A DNA stretch of 64,000 bases. It comes from Clarireedia homoeocarpa. Lineage: Eukaryota; Ascomycota; Leotiomycetes; Helotiales; Rutstroemiaceae. The position numbers and the translations under genes were made by a program. Below are positions 59,530 through 64,000 of the stretch, piece after piece (positions within the stretch are counted from its first letter, which is position 1; every line of letters begins with the position of its first letter). The notes beneath the pieces are model-generated. The model did no database searches. It was not told the origin of the DNA and was given only the letters and a program-made list of their open reading frames with translations. The stretch covers positions 620,001 through 684,000 of the forward strand of contig LNKV01000033.1 in NCBI GenBank assembly GCA_001465935.1. Direction: 5' to 3'.

Positions 59530-61171
59530 GATGAGGGTTTTATGTAACGTAATGCAAGGGCCGAGCCGCGATGTCGAGACTTGGGGACCCAATCCACTGA
59601 CCGATGATGGAGGTGGAACTAATAACAAGTCCAATTAATGGAAAGGATGGTATTATGATAGGAATGAAGATGACTATGCTGGGTGACACCCAGAAGAAAT
59701 TGATCGAGGTTATGCGATAGTAGGAAAGCAAAATGAATTATGGAGGAAACTCGTCGAATGGCTTGGTGCGGACTCTGCACCTCCTAATCAGCAGGAGAAC
59801 TTCCCTACTTATAGGCTTGATTCGAGCAAGTGCCTGATCTCCTCCCCTTTGAGCTGTCAGTTACTTGTGTGGTCGAGAGAGATTTTCTAGATCGAGACAG
59901 TTCATTTGGTGTAGATTTGAGGTCTTACACTCGTGATGTGCCTTTGCGCCTTGGGCCATCTTTCAATACTTCGTATTGCGATGATCACCGAAAGCTGTCT
60001 CGTAGGCTAACCATCGAACATCGACGGTGGCCAGTGAGACATCTGAAGACCGTACAGGATCTTGTCGAATAAAAGTTAGCTACTATGTGGCGGCACCTTT
60101 CCATAACAGAGAGACTAAGTGCACAGTCTGTAGATGGGTTGGGGCAAGCAGCAGCACGGTTGGTGGTTTGATTGCACACAGTTAAAGTCATCACTATAAC
60201 AACATACAAGATCTTGGTATTGGAACGACATGTTGGCATTTGAATAGACGACTTTGGGCTACCAGTACAACCGAAATATGGTGGTCTTTGATGCGTCAGT
60301 TGCCGGCATCGTGTGTTTTGGGTCGTTATTTGCGGTGGCCAGTGGGTAGAAATGAAAATTAGGCACGGCTAATTCTTTCAGTAGGCCTAGCGCTCAATGT
60401 GAGACTGGTTGGGGCAGACTGGCAGTAAACTGGGTACCGGTATGTGAGTTTTGGGAAAAAGCAACTACATGAAAATCAATATGTCAGACTGGATATGTCA
60501 TTTCCTATATCTGGGCTCTGCTACATTGGTCTCACTCAAAATTCATATCACAGCAGTTCCATTGATGTTAGACATTCGAAAACTTCAGCAACCTTCCACG
60601 GTCAGATTTGATGGGTACGGTACTGGTGGTACGATGTGGCAAGGTTACATCCAATGTCTACGCATTCTCCTGTTCCCTGTCTGCACTGTCCATCGATCAA
60701 AGAACGATAATATCAATTGGCGGCCTTGGCCTTGGCTTTTACTCGCAACTTTCTTTCACAAATCCGGCGCGACATTATGGCCTTACAAAGCCGCTTTGAA
60801 CTCCGAATAACCACGCCGAGGGGGATTTATCAAAGGTCTTTTTGCCATTCTGGCTATTTGCGTAGTGTTTACTAGTCGTGATGCGTGCGAAAAAGTCACT
60901 CGAAATATGTACCTTACCATAACCGGGTATGGCGACCAGCGTACTATTAACGGAATGGTTCCCCTGGGGGCGGGGACAAAGGTAATAGAATTCATTCGGT
61001 GCACCCCCTCAAAGACTTGGGTCTTCAACATATTAAGGTAAGTCTAGGATATTCGCAATACTTCTCTCTTCGAGGATACATGCCACCGATCTATATGATT
61101 ACATATATTTTGCACTTGTATTATCCTGATCCTAGCCGACTTTATCAATAAATCAACAATTCGAAACGAAA
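59530..61171. other. 1.6-kb intergenic region
   Basis: No supported gene. Short frames on both strands at 59830-60240 and 60451-60810 lack domains and splice continuity. Confidence 0.4.
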
Positions 61172-62225
61172 ATGGACACGACTGTCCCTACAAGGTGGAA
61201 CCTTTGGCCTACTGCAGACGAATCATACAATATATGGCCCACCGATCTCGACCTGGATAATATGGAACGCAAAAAACAGGTTCTCCATATCCTCCAATCT
61301 ACACTGCAATTAAATGCGGTTTCTACCGAAGCACGGGTTGAAAGAATCGTAAAAGACATTTACTTCATGGTGGGAACCACGGAAGAAAGCGATGGCTACC
61401 AGCAAAGTGTGTACGGTGAATATATCTTGTGGGAGACATTCTGGGACATGACTAAGACTCTTCCCTACGATCATCTATACTCGGAAATCCTTCTTCGAGC
61501 TCTGGTCATCCTTCAAGAAAACGAGGATGCTGATGATAGAAAGAAGAAAGCGAGGAAGGATAGAGGGGAGGACGAGGGGAATCCTGTAAGTGAACAAGAA
61601 TGGTACCAGGTAGACTCAATTAACCATAATCAATAAAGGACGAATATTTCCCTAGCATCTATTATTCATATATCGCACAAAATGAAAAATTTAACCTCTT
61701 AAGCGGTGAGTTAGCTAGAATCTTGTTCTAGGGCTTTTGACTAAGATGTAATGTATGATAGGTCGTGAATTGCATGTGAGTTTTGAGGACTGGAAAAAAC
61801 ATTGCCGGAATTTCACGTCTTTTGCTGCACGACTTGGGGCTTTGGGGCATCAGTGCTCATTCATGTATACTATGGCGGATATAAGAGACGCACTCGAGAA
61901 GGCAATTATTATCGGGCATGCACGCTTGCCGTGCTTAGAAACACAATTGTGGATGGCAACCGAGTTCATATGGCGAAACGGAAAATTCATCTATACAAAG
62001 CTAACCACATCGCCCGATATAAATAGAGAAGATGCTCGCCCGTACGACCCCGGCGAATTGTGTAGTGATATCCATCCATTTGGCCTTGAGCGATGGGAAT
62101 TCTGGCAGAAACGCTTGATCGAGATCAGTGCTGATGCTGAAAAGTTCCAGCTCAGCAGTAGCATGGTTGCCAGACTGGTCGAAGTCTTAAAGCATATGGA
62201 TGCTGTTAAACATGCCGGAGCATAG
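61172..62225 (+). CDS. DUF3632-like protein
   Basis: Model of two exons, 61172-61589 and 61762-62225, 293 residues. Exon 1 includes YGEYILWETFWDMTKTLPYD, the W.xxWxxxxxxxxxxPxxH-type segment of these proteins, and a Lys/Arg/Glu-rich stretch (DDRKKKARKDRGEDEG). Exon 2 includes WKKHCRNFTSFAARLGALGH and IRDALEKAIIIGHARLPC, matching the (N/T)xFAARLxxxG and xRxALE elements I associate with DUF3632. The intron is 172 bp; the frame requires donor GTGAAC, three bases after a stronger GTAAGT that would give a stop. If GTAAGT is used, exon 2 would be a separate or out-of-frame piece. Function unknown; the family is widespread in Pezizomycotina. Confidence 0.55.
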
Positions 62226-64000
62226 CCTGGCTTCTGTATGGCTCATTGGCAAGAATGGTAGATCTTATAAGATACTTGGATACTGATATTTGGGGCGGAC
62301 TAGTTCAATGTGTGTGTTTTTCCTGCGCTTTGGGATTGCTTGCTTCAATCGGGTAGTTTTTCCTTTCCGCGAAACTTATGCTTATCGTTAAAAAAAAAAA
62401 GCAATGATACTGTTTTGGTCATGATCTGACACCAAGGGTATGTGCGTGATCGTAATTTCAATGCCCCCCTTGCAAAGTTGTGACTGACCGACGGGAAGAA
62501 AATGGAATGGGCTCTTACTTCGGAAGGGGGGTCTGGTCTGGTCACATCACTGTTCCGGCTACTCTAGTCGTTCTTTGTTTCGGATTATGAGTGATCACTG
62601 GCACTGATCAAATTGAAAAGGTTGTGTGATTTAAGTTTGTTTTTGAAGACAGAAACACTGCGTTTTGTACGTTTGTCTAGGTAAGATCACGCTACCCCGC
62701 GCGCAGCGCTATATGCACGATAGCAAAGGGACAGCGGCACATAAGGAGGCACATCTGATCATGACGTTTGCTTAACTCTCGCGCAATATTCCTTCCCGGC
62801 CTATTCTAAAAAGAGTTAAAATCTGTATCTCTGATGCTCAGGTCCCGGTACTTGCGGTTGGCGATTGTGTAGCTCCCGCTGTCATATTCGGTTATCACAT
62901 TGAGTGGGATGCGGCTCGGGAGGGGGGGGGGACCCCAATGGCTAGTGCGGCTTAAGGAAACTGCTGGAAGTGTATTTGGAATCGTTAAATAACCTCAGGA
63001 ATTTGAAACACCACTGGTGGCTTACCCCTTTCTAGAATTCCACCACATTCGGTAGAATGGTTGGGTAAGGCGTGGAGATCTGCTTATACCACGACAAACG
63101 GATTAGGGGACTATTTTGGAAGGTTGCCTTGCAGGACGACATGCGGACTGGGTGGGTCATTCAAAGCAGAAAGTTACCGTGAACTTTAAAAAAACGACAA
63201 CGTGGATCATCTAGTCAACGCAACTAGTACCCAATCCGTCCATTAGAACAAGAAGAGCTTTACTTATTACATGGCGCATTTTGACCAATCGCCCCTTTCT
63301 GCATATGGTAATTTTTGGACGAATATGCTTACAAAAACAAATCCTCTCTCAATCAACTCAAGTCGTAAGAAATCAAGCTCACTTTGCACGCTTACCCCGA
63401 TTGGATTGCAGGCTGCTATTCGCCCTTGTGCTAGCAACATCGAGCTGTCAATGAATTGAACAGTGAACTTTCGAAGCGTCGATACCGACGCAGTGGGATG
63501 GTGTGGGTGGGCTGTGGTGCATTGCCTGTTGCAGATCCTTTTACGCCATCGAAAAAATCAACAGGGATTTTGGAGGATGTTCTGGAATTCCATATTGGGT
63601 GGGTCGAAACGGCGATGCCCGCGACGAGCGTCATGTCGTAAGATGGAATAGCGGGGTCGATCAACATCATCTCCACATGTCCGACGTTGAGACTTTTCCA
63701 AAGAGATGTGGTCTGATCTTTGGAGGGAGATGACGCCAGATCCCCTTTATAGATTTGGTGCAGCCCTGGCCACCTTCTCGCTTTGGTCCCTGCACGCTTG
63801 CTTTAGCCAGGGGTAGATGCATCGATGAGTGAGTGTGTGGTGTCTGTAGCCATAGAACTAGTTCTATTGAAGCATGACTTTGCGCATGCAGCGATGACAA
63901 TGTCGTAGGACTGCAATAGTTGGTCCCCGAATTCCTGCGCTGTTTTGGCGCCATGAACATACATACATAGGATGGACTGAGCAGTCATCGAAATTAAGTT
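62226..64000. other. Right-edge region without supported gene
   Basis: 1.8 kb. Overlapping frames on both strands at 63270-63990 look moderately coding. One minus-strand frame reads VGHVEMMLIDPAIPSYDM near 63690-63640, but I could not build a gene. It includes an A-run near 62391-62400 and a G-run near 62920-62931. Confidence 0.4.

Noticed and set aside
63431..63990. Possible minus-strand gene at the right edge
   Set aside because: Two overlapping frames are equally plausible, the start is GTG, and I could not find a splice giving a recognisable protein.
1..64000. CRISPR arrays, operons, bacterial-type sites
   Set aside because: The window is eukaryotic with spliced genes; no regular spacer-repeat DNA is seen.

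Overview
The window reads as nuclear DNA of a filamentous ascomycete, most likely a leotiomycete (Sclerotinia/Botrytis-like). Protein-coding genes have short introns, mostly 46-90 bp, with GT...AG ends and CTAAC/CTGAC-type branch points. The families are typical of Pezizomycotina: 2EXR proteins, Zn2Cys6 regulators, a GH18 chitinase with CBM1, a DUF3632-like protein and a STAND/NLR protein. The placement below order level is inference from protein style. No search was run. Gene models were spliced by eye; every multi-exon model reported is a whole number of codons.

Layout. 0.4-3.6 kb: two adjacent 2EXR/F-box-like genes. 4.3-8.8 kb: a large NLR (SesA-like, NB-ARC, TPR) with a long tail carrying about 17 copies of an [IV]DRxG motif, seven of them at exact 12-residue spacing. 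9.5-15.5 kb: a housekeeping block (RMD1/DUF155 protein, NHP10-like HMG-box protein, CCT8 chaperonin subunit). 16.7-20.7 kb: two secreted carbohydrate-active proteins, a ricin-B-like lectin with internally duplicated exons and a class III chitinase. 22.7-25.3 kb: an SDR oxidoreductase and a multi-pass membrane protein. 25.3-32.2 kb: a gene-poor stretch with at least one clear and one probable decayed gene, whose in-frame stops all look like C-to-T changes, and one intact small secreted double-psi barrel protein. 32.2-33.1 kb: a C2H2 factor. 33.1-36.1 kb: no gene. 36.2-39.3 kb: a RING-type, RS-rich protein. 40.1-42.6 kb: a convergent alpha/beta-hydrolase and arylamine N-acetyltransferase pair. 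42.8-43.2 kb: a foldback inverted repeat. 44.2-48.1 kb: a SET-domain protein and a sugar-porter transporter. 48.2-49.0 kb: a 725-bp hAT-like non-autonomous element with 8-bp target duplication. 50.9-53.6 kb: an eight-exon Zn2Cys6 regulator. 54.5-62.2 kb: a His-rich hypothetical, an AflR-like regulator, a conserved-looking hypothetical and a DUF3632-like protein. The last 1.8 kb holds no gene I can support.

How the genes relate. Secreted wall- and sugar-active proteins (lectin, chitinase, double-psi barrel protein) sit with signalling and self/non-self type genes (NLR), detoxification genes (NAT, hydrolase) and regulators. This suits a plant-associated or saprotrophic fungus. I see no complete secondary-metabolite cluster although an AflR-like regulator is present. 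The best candidate for something undescribed is the NLR and its repeated IDRxG tail: the motif is kept while its codons vary, which points to selection on the protein.
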